NCBI GenBank assembly: GCA_003859965.1
Contig: RQYR01000001.1
Span: forward strand, 124,001 to 188,000
Direction of reading: 5' to 3'
Length of the DNA: 64,000 nt
Source of the DNA: Comamonadaceae bacterium OH2545_COT-014
GTDB lineage: Bacteria > Pseudomonadota > Gammaproteobacteria > Burkholderiales > Burkholderiaceae_C
The notes below the pieces were generated by a model that was given only the letters and a program-made list of their open reading frames with translations, had not been told where the DNA came from and ran no database searches. The position numbers and the translations under genes are program-made. Positions 55,739 to 64,000 of the stretch are shown piece after piece (position 1 is the first letter of the stretch; each line of letters starts with the position of its first letter).

Positions 55739-56536
55739 TCAGTGGCCGCCGCGCATGCGCGCTTCGACAATGGCTTTTTCCTGGTTGAGCAGCGCCACCA
55801 GCGCTTCGTGACGGTTGTCGGCAAAGCGGCTTTCCACCCCGGCAATGGCCAGCGACGCGGGCAGACCGCCACGCGGGTCGGCCACCACCACCGCCACGCC
55901 CCAGGAGCCTTTGAACACCAGCCCCTGGTTGAAGGCATAGCCCAGCAGGCGGGCCTGGCGCACCTGCTCGCGGATCAGCGGGATGGACAGGTGCGGATAA
56001 GCGCCGAGCAGCCGCTCCTGGTTGTGCCGCAAGATGACTTCCACCTGCGCATCCGGCAGGGCCGCCAGCAGGGCGATGCCGCTGGCGCCACAGCCCAGCG
56101 GATGGCGATCGCCCGGTTGCAGCACGTGCGAGCGCAGCGGATAGGTGCCTTCTTCCCTGGCCAGGCAAACCGTCTCGTTGCCGCGCTGCACGCTGAGCAG
56201 GGCCGCGTCGCCAGAGCGGTCGGCCAGGCGGCGCAGGCTGTCGCCGGCCATGCGGTGCACGCCAAAGCGCTCGCCCGCCAGAATGCCCAGCGCATAGGTT
56301 TCCGGGCCGCAGAAGTAGCTGCGGCTGGCCGGATCCTGCTCAATCAGGCCGTTTTCCATCAAGGCCAGCAGCAAACGCCTTACCGTGGGTTTGGTCAGGC
56401 CTACTTTCTGCGCCACCTCGGCCAGCGTGACCCCGGCGTTTCTGGCACCCGCCACGATGCGCAGCGCCGCCACGGCGCGATCCAGCGTCTGGCTGGACGG
56501 CGCCGCACCGTCCTTCAGGTTGTCAGTCTCCGCCAT
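55739..56536 (-). CDS. IclR family transcriptional regulator
   Basis: A 265-residue regulator with an N-terminal winged helix (residues 15-75; VTLAEVAQKVGLTKPTVRRLLLALMENGLIEQD) and a C-terminal effector domain (about 90-260). The DALLSVQRGNETVCLAREEG and LGCGASGIALLAALPD segments are family-typical. It is divergent from the TRAP transporter and lies upstream of the thiolase on the same strand. It likely senses the transported acid or its CoA ester and binds the palindromes in 56570-56730. Confidence 0.95.
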   Translation of the reverse strand: MAETDNLKDGAAPSSQTLDRAVAALRIVAGARNAGVTLAEVAQKVGLTKPTVRRLLLALMENGLIEQDPASRSYFCGPETYALGILAGERFGVHRMAGDSLRRLADRSGDAALLSVQRGNETVCLAREEGTYPLRSHVLQPGDRHPLGCGASGIALLAALPDAQVEVILRHNQERLLGAYPHLSIPLIREQVRQARLLGYAFNQGLVFKGSWGVAVVVADPRGGLPASLAIAGVESRFADNRHEALVALLNQEKAIVEARMRGGH

Positions 56537-56569
56537 TGCTAACCCCTATCCGCGTGGAATCGCCCAATA

Positions 56570-56586
56570 ATTCCAATATATGGAAT
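56570..56586. promoter_or_regulatory. Operator candidate 1 (ATTCCA-N5-TGGAAT)
   Basis: The 17-base site ATTCCAATATATGGAAT has perfect six-base arms. It lies 33 bases upstream of the iclR start. Its reverse complement occurs with one change at 56714-56730. IclR regulators bind palindromes of about this size, so autoregulation is likely. Confidence 0.75.
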
Positions 56587-56607
56587 CACTGTGTGACAGC
56601 CACAGTG
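56587..56607. promoter_or_regulatory. Palindrome CACTGTG-N7-CACAGTG beside operator 1
   Basis: Seven-base arms at 56587-56593 and 56601-56607 are perfect inverted repeats and abut operator 1 directly. A TATACT-type -10 for iclR (plus-strand AGTATA, 56614-56619) lies just next to it. It may be a site for a second regulator or an accessory contact of IclR. Confidence 0.5.
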
Positions 56608-56660
56608 CGCCAGAGTATAGGCAAATTCCCTTGATTTTCATGCCTAGGGAAATTACCCGT

Positions 56661-56689
56661 TTGACAGAAGCAGTCTGGCTTTATCTAAT
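56661..56689 (+). promoter_or_regulatory. Sigma-70-type promoter for the TRAP operon
   Basis: TTGACA at 56661-56666 is separated by exactly 17 bases from TCTAAT at 56684-56689, one base from the -10 consensus. Transcription would start near 56696, so operator 2 falls inside the first 35 bases of the message, which suits repression by blocking. Confidence 0.7.
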
Positions 56690-56713
56690 TTCAGCACCCC
56701 GAAAGAATCATCA

Positions 56714-56730
56714 ATTCCATATATTGGAAC
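56714..56730. promoter_or_regulatory. Operator candidate 2 (ATTCCA-N5-TGGAAC)
   Basis: The site ATTCCATATATTGGAAC equals the reverse complement of operator 1 except for the last base. It ends 12 bases before the dctP start and touches its AAGGAG ribosome site (56731-56736). The two operators are 144 bases apart. Confidence 0.75.
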
Positions 56731-56742
56731 AAGGAGATAGAA

Positions 56743-57756
56743 ATGAACCGTCGCTCATTCCTCGCCAAAGGCGTTGCCGCTTCTTCAGTTGCCACCTGGG
56801 GATTGGGATGGCCGCGCTTCGCCCATGCCGCCGAATTCACCTACCGCATTGCGCACAGCCTGCCCGTCAACCACCCGCTGCACATCCGTCTGGAAGAAGC
56901 CGCCAAGCGCATCCGTGAGGAAACCGGCGGCCGTTTCGAGCTGCTGGTTTTCCCCTCCGACCAGCTGGGCTCGCAGACCGACGTGATGAGCCAGATCCGC
57001 TCTGGCGCGGTGGACTTTTTCTGTCTCTCCGGCGTCATCCTGTCCACCCTGGTGCCCGCCAGCGCCATCAGCGGCCTGGGCTTCGCCTTCAAGACCCAGG
57101 AAGACGTGTGGAAAGCCATGGATGGCGGTCTGGGCGCTTTCATCCGCGGCGAAATCGCCAAGACGCGCAGCCTGTTCGCGCTGGAAAAAATCTGGGACAA
57201 CGGCTACCGCCAGATCACCAGCGCCAGCCGCCCGGTGGCCACCCCGGCCGACATCGCCGGCATGAAGGTGCGCGTGCCGCCGTCACCGATGTGGGTGTCC
57301 CTGTTCAAGGCGCTGGGCAGCGCGCCCACCACCATCAACGCCAACGAGCTGTATTCGTCGCTGCAAACCCGCATCGTGGACGCGCAGGAAAACCCGCTGG
57401 CCGTGATCTCCACGCTCAAGCTCTACGAAGTGCAGAAGTACTGCGCCATGACCAATCACATGTGGGACGGTTTCTGGCTGCTGGCCAACCGCCGCAACTT
57501 CGACGCCTTGCCCAAGGATGTGCAAGCCATCGTGCAAAAGCACCTCAACGCCGGCGCCATGGCCGAGCGCGCCGACCTGGCCCGCCTCAATACCGACCTG
57601 CGCCAGCAGCTCACGCAAAAAGGCATGCAGTTCGTTGAAGCCGATACGGAAAAATTCCGCCAGAAGCTGCAAGACGCCGGCTTTTACAGCGAATGGCGCA
57701 AGAAATTCCCGGCCGCCGGCTGGGAGCAGCTGGAAAGCGTGACGGGCAAGCTGTAA
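56743..57756 (+). CDS. TRAP transporter substrate-binding protein (DctP family)
   Basis: A 337-residue periplasmic binding protein. The N-terminus MNRRSFLAKGVAASSVATWG has a twin-arginine-type signal, cleaved near AHA/AEF. The body has GRFELLVFPSDQLGSQTDVM and the substrate-contact region VPPSPMWVSLFKALGSAPTTINANELYSSLQT with the conserved Arg in MKVRVP. It captures an organic acid for the adjacent membrane subunits. The gene is first in the operon and has a strong AAGGAG site. Confidence 0.95.
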   Translation: MNRRSFLAKGVAASSVATWGLGWPRFAHAAEFTYRIAHSLPVNHPLHIRLEEAAKRIREETGGRFELLVFPSDQLGSQTDVMSQIRSGAVDFFCLSGVILSTLVPASAISGLGFAFKTQEDVWKAMDGGLGAFIRGEIAKTRSLFALEKIWDNGYRQITSASRPVATPADIAGMKVRVPPSPMWVSLFKALGSAPTTINANELYSSLQTRIVDAQENPLAVISTLKLYEVQKYCAMTNHMWDGFWLLANRRNFDALPKDVQAIVQKHLNAGAMAERADLARLNTDLRQQLTQKGMQFVEADTEKFRQKLQDAGFYSEWRKKFPAAGWEQLESVTGKL

Positions 57757-57772
57757 AAAAAAGAGGCTTGGC

Positions 57773-59641
57773 ATGAGCGCACCAGACATCGCCGCTGCCA
57801 CGCACGCCGACCGCATGGGCGGGCCGTGGCGCCGGTTCGAAGACGGGCTGTACACGGCCACCAGCGTCTGCGCCGCCGCGCTGCTGGCGGCCGTCATCGG
57901 TTTGCTGTTCGCCGGCGTGATCGCGCGCTACGTGTTTCACGCGCCGCTGATCTGGTCAGACGAGCTGGGCGGCATTCTGTTTCTCTGGCTGTCGATGCTG
58001 GGCGCCGCCCTGGCCACCTACCGCGTGGCGCACATGCGGATGACGGCGGTGGCCACCCGCCTGGGCGAGCGCTGGCAGGGCTTTTTCTCGGCGCTGGCCA
58101 CGGGGGCCATGCTGCTGCTGTTTGCCCTGATCCTGACGCCCGCCTACCTGTTTGCCGAAGAGGAGATGCACATCACCACCTCGGCGCTGCAAATCTCCAA
58201 CGCCTGGCGGGCCGCCGCCCTGCCCGTGGGCTTTGCCCTGATGGCCGTGTTCAGCCTGGGGCGGCTGCTGGACTTGCGCAAGAACCCCCAGACCTATTGG
58301 GCGCTTGGCGTGCTGCTGGCCGTCAGCGTCACGCTGTGGCTGCTGAGTCCGCAGCTGAAACCGCTGGGGCATGCCAACCTGCTGATCTTCTTCGTCGTGC
58401 TGGTGGGCCTGTGCGTGCTGGCCAGCGTGCCCATTGCCATTGCCTTCGCGCTGGCCACCTTTGGCTACCTGGCGCTGACCACGCGCATGCCCGTGATGGT
58501 GCTGGTGGGCCGCATGGACGAAGGCATGTCCCACCTGATGCTGCTGGCCATTCCGGCCTTCGTGTTCCTGGGCGTGCTGCTGGAGATGACGGGCATGGCG
58601 CGCGCCATGGTGCAGTTTCTGGCCAGCCTGCTGGGGCACATACGGGGCGGCCTGTCCTACGTGCTGGTGGGCGCCATGTACCTGGTGTCAGGCATTTCCG
58701 GCTCCAAGGCGGCGGACATGGCCGCCATTGCCCCGGCCCTGTTTCCCGAAATGATCAAGCGCGGCGCCAAGAAAGGCGACCTGGTGGCCCTGCTGTCGGC
58801 CACCGGCGCGCAAACGGAGACGATTCCCCCCTCCATCGTGCTGATCACCATTGGCTCGGTGGCCGGGGTGTCGATCTCCGCCCTGTTCATTGGCGGCTTG
58901 CTGCCCGCGCTGGTGCTGGGCCTGGGGCTGTGCGTGGTGATCGCCATCCGCCACCGCAAGGAAAGCCCCACCGGCGTGACGCGCCCGCCTTGGCCCGTCA
59001 TTGGCCGGCTGTTCATGGTGGCCTTGCCCGCGCTGGCGCTGCCCTTCGTCATCCGCGCGGCCGTGGTTGAAGGCGTGGCCACGGCCACGGAGGTGTCCAC
59101 CATCGGCATCTTCTACGCCATCTTCGCCGGCCTGGTGATCTACCGGCAATTCAACTGGCGCAAGCTCTACCCGATGCTGGTGGACACCGCCGCCCTGTCG
59201 GGGGCCATTCTCATCATCATCGGCGCGGCCTCGGGCATGGCCTGGGCGCTGACGCAATCAGGCTTTTCGCGGGAGCTGGCGCAGTTCATGCACGGCCTGC
59301 CCGGCGGCGCGGCCACTTTCATGGTGGTTTCCGTCGTGGCCTTCATCGTGCTGGGCAGCCTACTGGAAGGCATTCCCGCCATCGTGCTGTTCGGCCCCCT
59401 GCTGTTTCCGATCGCGCGCAGCATGGGCATCCACGACGTGCATTACGCGATGGTGGTCATCCTCTCCATGGGCCTGGGCCTGTTCGCGCCGCCTTTCGGC
59501 GTGGGCTACTACACCGCCTGCGCCATCGCACGGGTCAACCCGGACGAAGGCATGCGTCCCATCTGGGGCTACATGCTGGCGCTGCTGATCGGCCTGATCG
59601 TGGTGGCCGCCGTGCCGTGGATTTCCACGGGCTTTCTCTGA
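57773..59641 (+). CDS. TRAP transporter fused permease (DctQM)
   Basis: A 622-residue membrane protein in which the small DctQ subunit (about residues 1-165, four helices, with IWSDELGGILFLWLSMLG) is fused to the large DctM subunit (about 190-622). The DctM part has VPIAIAFALATFGYLAL, GGLSYVLVGAMYLVSGISGSKAADMAAIAPALFPEM and PPFGVGYYTACAIARVNPDEGM. It drives sodium-coupled uptake of the acid bound by the upstream DctP. It starts 16 bases after dctP. Confidence 0.95.
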   Translation: MSAPDIAAATHADRMGGPWRRFEDGLYTATSVCAAALLAAVIGLLFAGVIARYVFHAPLIWSDELGGILFLWLSMLGAALATYRVAHMRMTAVATRLGERWQGFFSALATGAMLLLFALILTPAYLFAEEEMHITTSALQISNAWRAAALPVGFALMAVFSLGRLLDLRKNPQTYWALGVLLAVSVTLWLLSPQLKPLGHANLLIFFVVLVGLCVLASVPIAIAFALATFGYLALTTRMPVMVLVGRMDEGMSHLMLLAIPAFVFLGVLLEMTGMARAMVQFLASLLGHIRGGLSYVLVGAMYLVSGISGSKAADMAAIAPALFPEMIKRGAKKGDLVALLSATGAQTETIPPSIVLITIGSVAGVSISALFIGGLLPALVLGLGLCVVIAIRHRKESPTGVTRPPWPVIGRLFMVALPALALPFVIRAAVVEGVATATEVSTIGIFYAIFAGLVIYRQFNWRKLYPMLVDTAALSGAILIIIGAASGMAWALTQSGFSRELAQFMHGLPGGAATFMVVSVVAFIVLGSLLEGIPAIVLFGPLLFPIARSMGIHDVHYAMVVILSMGLGLFAPPFGVGYYTACAIARVNPDEGMRPIWGYMLALLIGLIVVAAVPWISTGFL

Positions 59642-59654
59642 GCACGCCGCTGCC

Positions 59655-60455
59655 ATGCCCGGAAGGCTTCAAGACAGGGTGGCGCTGGTGTATGGCGCGG
59701 GCGGCCCGCCTGGCGAGCTGAGCAACGGCCGCGCCGCCGCTCTGACCTACGCCAGGGAAGGCGCGGCGGTGGCCTGCATCGACCGCGATACCTCGGCCGC
59801 GCAGGAAACGGCCCGCCAGATCACGGCCCAGGGCGGACAGGCCGTGGCCCTGACGGCCGACGTCACCAGCACGGCGCAAGTCGATCAGTCGGTGCAAGAT
59901 GCGCTGCGCCATTTTGGCCGCCTTGACATCCTGCACAACAACGTGGGCATCGCCCCTGCAGGCGGGCCGCTCGACATGGACGAAGCCGCGCTGCAGCGCG
60001 TGATGGATGTCAACCTGGGTGCCATGCACCGCACCGTGCGCGCCGTGCTGCCGCAGTTTCTGCGGCAGCAAAAGGGGGTGATCGTCAACATCTCCTCCAT
60101 CGCCGCCATACGCTGGACCGGCTATGCGTATTTCGCCTACTACGCCTCCAAGGCCGCGCTGAACCAGGCCACCGTGGCCCTGGCCTTGCAGTACGCCAGC
60201 CAGGGCATCCGGGCCAACGCCATCCTGCCGGGAGTCATCGACACGCCGCTGGTGTACCAGCAGATCAGCGCCCAGTACGCCAGCGTGGAGCAAATGCGGC
60301 ACGCCCGCCGCCAGGCCGTGCCCATGAAGCGCACGGGCACGCCTTGGGACGTAGCCCATGCCGCCGTTTTTCTGGCCTCTGACGAGGCCGGCTTCATCAA
60401 CGGCGTCTGCCTTCCGGTGGATGGCGGGCATTCATGCGCCATCCCCGGGCTGTAA
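59655..60455 (+). CDS. Short-chain dehydrogenase/reductase
   Basis: A 266-residue NAD(P)-dependent oxidoreductase. The cofactor loop is unusual: VYGAGGPPGELSNGRAAAL (residues 12-30) carries several extra residues compared with TGxxxGIG. HNNVG and the Ser-Tyr-Lys triad (Ser147 or Ser148 in NISSIAA, Tyr162 and Lys166 in AYYASKAAL) are present, as is the C-terminal CLPVDGGHS. It is the last gene of the TRAP operon and may oxidise the imported hydroxy compound. Confidence 0.93.
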   Translation: MPGRLQDRVALVYGAGGPPGELSNGRAAALTYAREGAAVACIDRDTSAAQETARQITAQGGQAVALTADVTSTAQVDQSVQDALRHFGRLDILHNNVGIAPAGGPLDMDEAALQRVMDVNLGAMHRTVRAVLPQFLRQQKGVIVNISSIAAIRWTGYAYFAYYASKAALNQATVALALQYASQGIRANAILPGVIDTPLVYQQISAQYASVEQMRHARRQAVPMKRTGTPWDVAHAAVFLASDEAGFINGVCLPVDGGHSCAIPGL

Positions 60456-60529
60456 CGCGCCTGCCGCGCGCGGCCCATCCGGGTCTGGCGGCAGGGGCTG
60501 AACGCCGGACCATGCGGCGCAGCGGTTAA

Positions 60530-60928
<399 letters not shown>

Positions 60929-60942
60929 AGAGCCGCCGCACC

Positions 60943-61003
60943 GATTGCTACAATTAAAGTAGCAATAAACAAAGGCCGTTTCTGCCCGAACGGCCTTTTT
61001 TAT
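60943..61003 (+). terminator. Terminator after the PII gene, with a GCTA/TAGC pair upstream
   Basis: AAGGCCGTT (60972-60980) and AACGGCCTT (60989-60997) pair and are followed by TTTTTAT. Just upstream, ATTGCTAC (60944-60951) and GTAGCAAT (60959-60966) form a second hairpin and resemble the start of the short repeat family, so the terminator seems to come from a repeat copy. The end overlaps the stop of mnhG on the other strand. Confidence 0.75.
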
Positions 61004-61407
61004 TCTTCACCCTCGGGGCCGCCACGGGAAGCGCCGCCCGCCGGAGCCTCTGGCTGCGCGGGTTGCAGGCGCGGGGGCATGTCGGCCCGGCCCGCCTGCC
61101 GGAAGCGGAACAGCGCCGCGCGGGCCAGCAGCACGGTGGTGATGGGCGCGGTGATGGACAGCAAGATGATGATGATCCAGGTGTGCAGCACCAGCGACTG
61201 GCTTTGCGCGGAAAAGTAGATGATGCAAGCGAAGGTCACGCACCACGCCGCCCAGGTGTAGGCCAGCGCGGGCGGGTGCATGCGCTGGAAAAAGTCTTTC
61301 AGCCGCACCACGCCCCAGGCCGCCGTCAGCACGAAGAAGGCGCTGGTCAGCAGCAGCACGGCCACCAGCGCTTCCACCCACAGGGCCACGGGCGCGGCGC
61401 CGCTCAT
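61000..61407 (-). CDS. mnhG: Monovalent cation/H+ antiporter subunit G
   Basis: A 135-residue membrane subunit of the Mrp/Mnh multisubunit Na+(K+)/H+ antiporter. Three hydrophobic helices (about 8-32, 45-66 and 70-95) surround GVVRLKDFFQRMHPPALAYT, a family signature. A proline/glycine-rich tail follows. It overlaps mnhF by four bases and ends in a shared terminator region with the convergent PII gene. Confidence 0.93.
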   Translation of the reverse strand: MSGAAPVALWVEALVAVLLLTSAFFVLTAAWGVVRLKDFFQRMHPPALAYTWAAWCVTFACIIYFSAQSQSLVLHTWIIIILLSITAPITTVLLARAALFRFRQAGRADMPPRLQPAQPEAPAGGASRGGPEGEE

Positions 61408-61682
61408 TCGATCACCTCGCCACGCAGCAGGAACTTGGCCATGGCCGCCGAGCCGACAAAGCCGAACAGCGCAATGAGCAGGGCGGCCTCGAAATACATC
61501 TGGCTGGCGTAGCGAATGCCGGCCACCAGCACGATGAGCATGCCAATGATGTAGATGATGTCCAGCGCCAGCACGCGGTCTTGCGCCGCCGGGCCACGCA
61601 GCAGGCGCCACAGGCACAGCAGCATGGCCACGCCGTAGGCGCACAGCGTGACCGTGATGGCGCCGGAAAGCAGGGGGCTCAT
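61404..61682 (-). CDS. mnhF: Monovalent cation/H+ antiporter subunit F
   Basis: A 92-residue subunit with three helices. The conserved segment LRGPAAQDRVLALDIIYIIG is the family signature, and FGFVGSAAMAKFLLRGEVIE is the usual C-terminus. It starts with an overlap of four bases with mnhE and ends with an overlap of four with mnhG, as in most mrp operons. Confidence 0.94.
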   Translation of the reverse strand: MSPLLSGAITVTLCAYGVAMLLCLWRLLRGPAAQDRVLALDIIYIIGMLIVLVAGIRYASQMYFEAALLIALFGFVGSAAMAKFLLRGEVIE

Positions 61683-62173
61683 GATTCGAAGATCTCCATC
61701 AGCGGCTGTTCGTAGCGCTGCTTGAAGTGCGCGGTGAACGCGGCCGGGTCGGGCACGTCCCACACGTGCAGCAGCAGCGTGCTGCCATCGCGCGCCAGCT
61801 CGCTCCACACGGTGCCAGGCACCACCGTGGTCACCATGGCCAGCGCCGCCAGCCCGGCCGGGTCGCGCAATTGCAGCGGCACGGTGACAAAGGCGCTGTG
61901 CGGCGGCCGGCGGCCGGCGCGCAGCACGCCGCGCAGCACCTCCAGGTTGGACAAGACCACGTCCCAGCCCACGGTAAGAATGAAGCGGGCCAGCGTAAGG
62001 GGCTTGCGCACACGCGGCCGGCCTGGCCGCAGGGGCGCCAGCAGCAGCGGCATGAGCCAGGCCAGCAAGGCGCCCAGCAGCCACTGCCCCGGCGCCAGCG
62101 AGCGCACCAGCAGGAGCCACAGCGCCAGCAGCGCCAGCGACATCAGCGGGGCGGGAAACAGCTTGCGCATCAT
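61679..62173 (-). CDS. mnhE: Monovalent cation/H+ antiporter subunit E
   Basis: A 164-residue subunit. It has two N-terminal helices and the typical SNLEVLRGVLR and MVTTVVPGTVWSELA segments. Two ATGs occur in tandem (62173 and 62170); I chose the first, which overlaps the mnhD stop (ATGA). The subunit links the proton-pumping parts of the complex. Confidence 0.93.
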   Translation of the reverse strand: MMRKLFPAPLMSLALLALWLLLVRSLAPGQWLLGALLAWLMPLLLAPLRPGRPRVRKPLTLARFILTVGWDVVLSNLEVLRGVLRAGRRPPHSAFVTVPLQLRDPAGLAALAMVTTVVPGTVWSELARDGSTLLLHVWDVPDPAAFTAHFKQRYEQPLMEIFES

Positions 62174-63885
62174 GGCTTCAGCAACCCTCCACGCCCCGTG
62201 GCCACGGGCGACGGCACGGGCTGCGCGGTCACCACGGCGCCGATGTATTCCCGGGGATCGTGCAGCGCCCGCGCCGCCTCCTGGGTAAAGCGCAGCACGG
62301 GTTGGGCCTGCCACACCATCGCCGCCGCCAGCAGCAGCAGCGCGGCCACCGGCGCGCATTCGATCACGCGCAGGCGTGGCGCCGGGCGGCCCTGCGGCGC
62401 CCAGAAATGCCGCACGCCGGCCCGTGACAGGGCAATCGTGGCCATCAGCCCGCCGCTCACCAGCAGCGCCAGCATGACCCAGACCGGCACGGGCACCGCG
62501 CCCTCCGCGCCGCCCAGCCCGCCGGGGTTGAGCAGCGCCGTCAGCATGGCGAACTTGCCCACGAAGCCCGACAGCGGGGGCAAGCCCGCGATGAGCAGCG
62601 TGCACATGATGAATGACAGTCCCAGAAATGCCATGGCCGCCGGAATGGCGCGGCCAATCAGGGCTTCTTCGTCATCGTCCAGGTTCACGTCGCGCGAGGG
62701 CACCAGCTCGACCGGAAACGCGAAAGCCTCGTCCGCTTCCGTCTCGCTGATGACCGGCACCCGCTCGTCACTCTCACGCGCGCGCTCCACCAGCTCAATT
62801 ACCAGGAACAGCGCCGACACGGCCAGCGTGGAGCTGAAGGCGTAATACAGCGCCGCCCCCGTGACCTGGGGCTGGCCAAAGCCCAGCGCGGCCAGCAGCG
62901 TGCCCGACGAAAGAATGACGGCAAAGGCCGCCATGCGGCCCAGGTGCTGCGTGGCCAGAATCCCCACGGCGCCAAAGGCCAGCGTTGCCAAACCAACCCA
63001 CACCAACTGCGGCCCGCCAAACAGCGCCGACACGCCCGCGTCCTGCGGAAACAGCAGCGTCCACAGCCGCAGCACCGCATACACGCCCAGCTTGGTCATG
63101 ATGGCGAACAGCGCCGACACGGGCGCCGCCGCGCTGGCATAGGCGGCGGGCAGCCAGAAGTTCAGCGGCCAGGCCGCCGCCTTGACCAGAAAGGCCAGCG
63201 CCATGATGGCCGCGCCCGCGTGCAGCAGCCCCCGGTCTTCATCGGCAATGGCTGGCACCATGACCGCCATGTCGGCCAGGTTGAGTGTGCCGGTCACGCC
63301 ATACAGCATGGCAATACCCACCAAAAACAGGGTGGACGCCATCAGGTTGACCGCGATGTAGTGCAGCCCGGCGCGCACGCGCGGCCAGCCCGAGCCGTGC
63401 AGCAGCAGGCCATAGGACGCGGTGAGCATGATTTCGAAAAAGACAAACAGGTTGAACAGGTCGCCCGTGAGAAAAGCGCCTGCCAGCCCCATCAGCTGCA
63501 ACTGGAACAGCGGGTGGAAATGCACGCCCGCCTTGTGCCAGCGCGCACTGGCGTAAAGCACGGCCGCCAGCCCCAGCACCGAGGCCAGCAGCAGCATCAT
63601 GGCCGACAGGCGGTCCACCACCAGCACGATGCCGTAAGGCACCGGCCAGTTGCCAGGCAGGTACACGCCCACGGCCTGCGGGCCATCAACATGCTGCACC
63701 CAGTACACCAGCGTCATCGACACCGCCAGCCCCAGCAGGCATGACAGCACGTTCACCAGCGCCTTCAGCGGACGGCGCGTATCGCCCAGCAGCAGCATCA
63801 GCGCCGCCGTGCCCAGCGGCAGCAGCACCGGCGCCATCACCAGGTGCGGCATGAGCGGCTCGATCAGGGCGTGCAAGGCGTCCAT
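62170..63885 (-). CDS. mnhD: Monovalent cation/H+ antiporter subunit D
   Basis: A 571-residue polytopic subunit homologous to complex I subunits NuoL/M/N. About 14 helices are seen, with a typical AGAFLTGDLFNLFVFFEIMLTASYGLLLHG and the acidic residues in the membrane needed for proton transfer. A hydrophilic insert around residues 365-410 (VISETEADEAFAFPVELVPSR) is unusual. It overlaps mnhC by one base and mnhE by four. Confidence 0.95.
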   Translation of the reverse strand: MDALHALIEPLMPHLVMAPVLLPLGTAALMLLLGDTRRPLKALVNVLSCLLGLAVSMTLVYWVQHVDGPQAVGVYLPGNWPVPYGIVLVVDRLSAMMLLLASVLGLAAVLYASARWHKAGVHFHPLFQLQLMGLAGAFLTGDLFNLFVFFEIMLTASYGLLLHGSGWPRVRAGLHYIAVNLMASTLFLVGIAMLYGVTGTLNLADMAVMVPAIADEDRGLLHAGAAIMALAFLVKAAAWPLNFWLPAAYASAAAPVSALFAIMTKLGVYAVLRLWTLLFPQDAGVSALFGGPQLVWVGLATLAFGAVGILATQHLGRMAAFAVILSSGTLLAALGFGQPQVTGAALYYAFSSTLAVSALFLVIELVERARESDERVPVISETEADEAFAFPVELVPSRDVNLDDDEEALIGRAIPAAMAFLGLSFIMCTLLIAGLPPLSGFVGKFAMLTALLNPGGLGGAEGAVPVPVWVMLALLVSGGLMATIALSRAGVRHFWAPQGRPAPRLRVIECAPVAALLLLAAAMVWQAQPVLRFTQEAARALHDPREYIGAVVTAQPVPSPVATGRGGLLKP

Positions 63886-64000
63886 CAGTCGCGCTCCGCG
63901 CCATCCACATGGTCCGTGCCCGACAGGCCGCGCGAGGCCATCAGCACCACCAGAAACAATGCCGACGTGGCAAAGCCGATGACGATGGCCGTCAGCACCA
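63885..64000 (-). CDS. mnhC: Monovalent cation/H+ antiporter subunit C, cut by the window edge
   Basis: The visible C-terminal 37 residues are VLTAIVIGFATSALFLVVLM followed by ASRGLSGTDHVDGAERD. The TAIVIGFATSA stretch is a signature of MnhC and its relative NuoK. The stop overlaps the mnhD start in TGATG. The N-terminal part lies to the right of the window. Confidence 0.92.
   Translation of the reverse strand, partial: VLTAIVIGFATSALFLVVLMASRGLSGTDHVDGAERD

Overview
The window looks like a piece of a very GC-rich (roughly two-thirds or more G+C) betaproteobacterial chromosome, most likely Burkholderiales, family Comamonadaceae. The evidence is the gene order tpiA-secG-tRNA-Leu-nuoABCDE next to rpsO-pnp, the metG/apbC pair, the DUF2868-DUF3482 pair, and many copies of a short intergenic repeat built around GCTA/TAGC that I associate with this family. 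I cannot name the genus from sequence alone. No phage, IS transposase, rRNA or CRISPR array is present.

Layout. 1-8.6 kb, all minus strand: start of the complex I operon (nuoA-nuoE), tRNA-Leu(GAG), secG, tpiA, a PIG3-type quinone oxidoreductase, pnp and rpsO. 8.8-13.4 kb, plus: a small secreted protein, ppa, and a DUF2868 membrane protein paired with a DUF3482 GTPase, followed by 15 copies of a heptamer. 13.7-16.1 kb: rhodanese, Pcm-like methyltransferase, bioB. 16.4-21.7 kb is an accessory block: a 1006-residue protein with LysM modules and a colicin-like hydrophobic C-terminal part, followed by a tandem array of small zinc-ribbon/two-helix membrane proteins and closed by a long hairpin. 21.8-25.5 kb: orphan TrpB2, then bluB-cbiB. 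25.6-36.1 kb: selenocysteine genes (selB, tRNA-Sec, selD) interleaved with hpnE, metG, a lipoprotein and apbC. 36.2-44.2 kb: a frameshifted lemA, a LysR regulator, cobQ, a T4 endonuclease V homologue, a methyltransferase, creA, a GcvH-like/DsrE-like pair, ridA and small zinc-binding proteins. 44.5-50 kb: a manganese riboswitch with terC, a flavodoxin-like protein, DUF599, a frameshifted FemAB-like acyltransferase and a secreted protein. 50.2-60.5 kb: nadE, then a divergent catabolic locus with PPC-domain protein, acyl-CoA ligase, thiolase and IclR on one side and a TRAP transporter plus SDR on the other. 60.6-64 kb: a PII protein and the operon for a multisubunit Na+/H+ antiporter (mnhC-G).

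How they work together. Housekeeping blocks cover respiration, glycolysis, protein export, RNA decay, translation, NAD synthesis, biotin, and parts of cobalamin and selenocysteine metabolism. The IclR/TRAP locus looks like one self-contained uptake-and-activation module for an unknown organic acid, with palindromic operator candidates between the divergent arms. The most likely undescribed system is the LysM/hydrophobic-hairpin protein with its array of paralogous zinc-ribbon membrane proteins, which has the layout of a membrane-active toxin with several immunity proteins.

Two repeat families stand out. One is a 145-187 bp MITE-like element with inverted ends GAACCTGTTCAA (three copies). The other is the short GCTA/TAGC repeat, copies of which appear to have been read in frame into metG and cobQ. 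Two genes (lemA and the FemAB-like gene) each carry a single extra base that breaks the frame.
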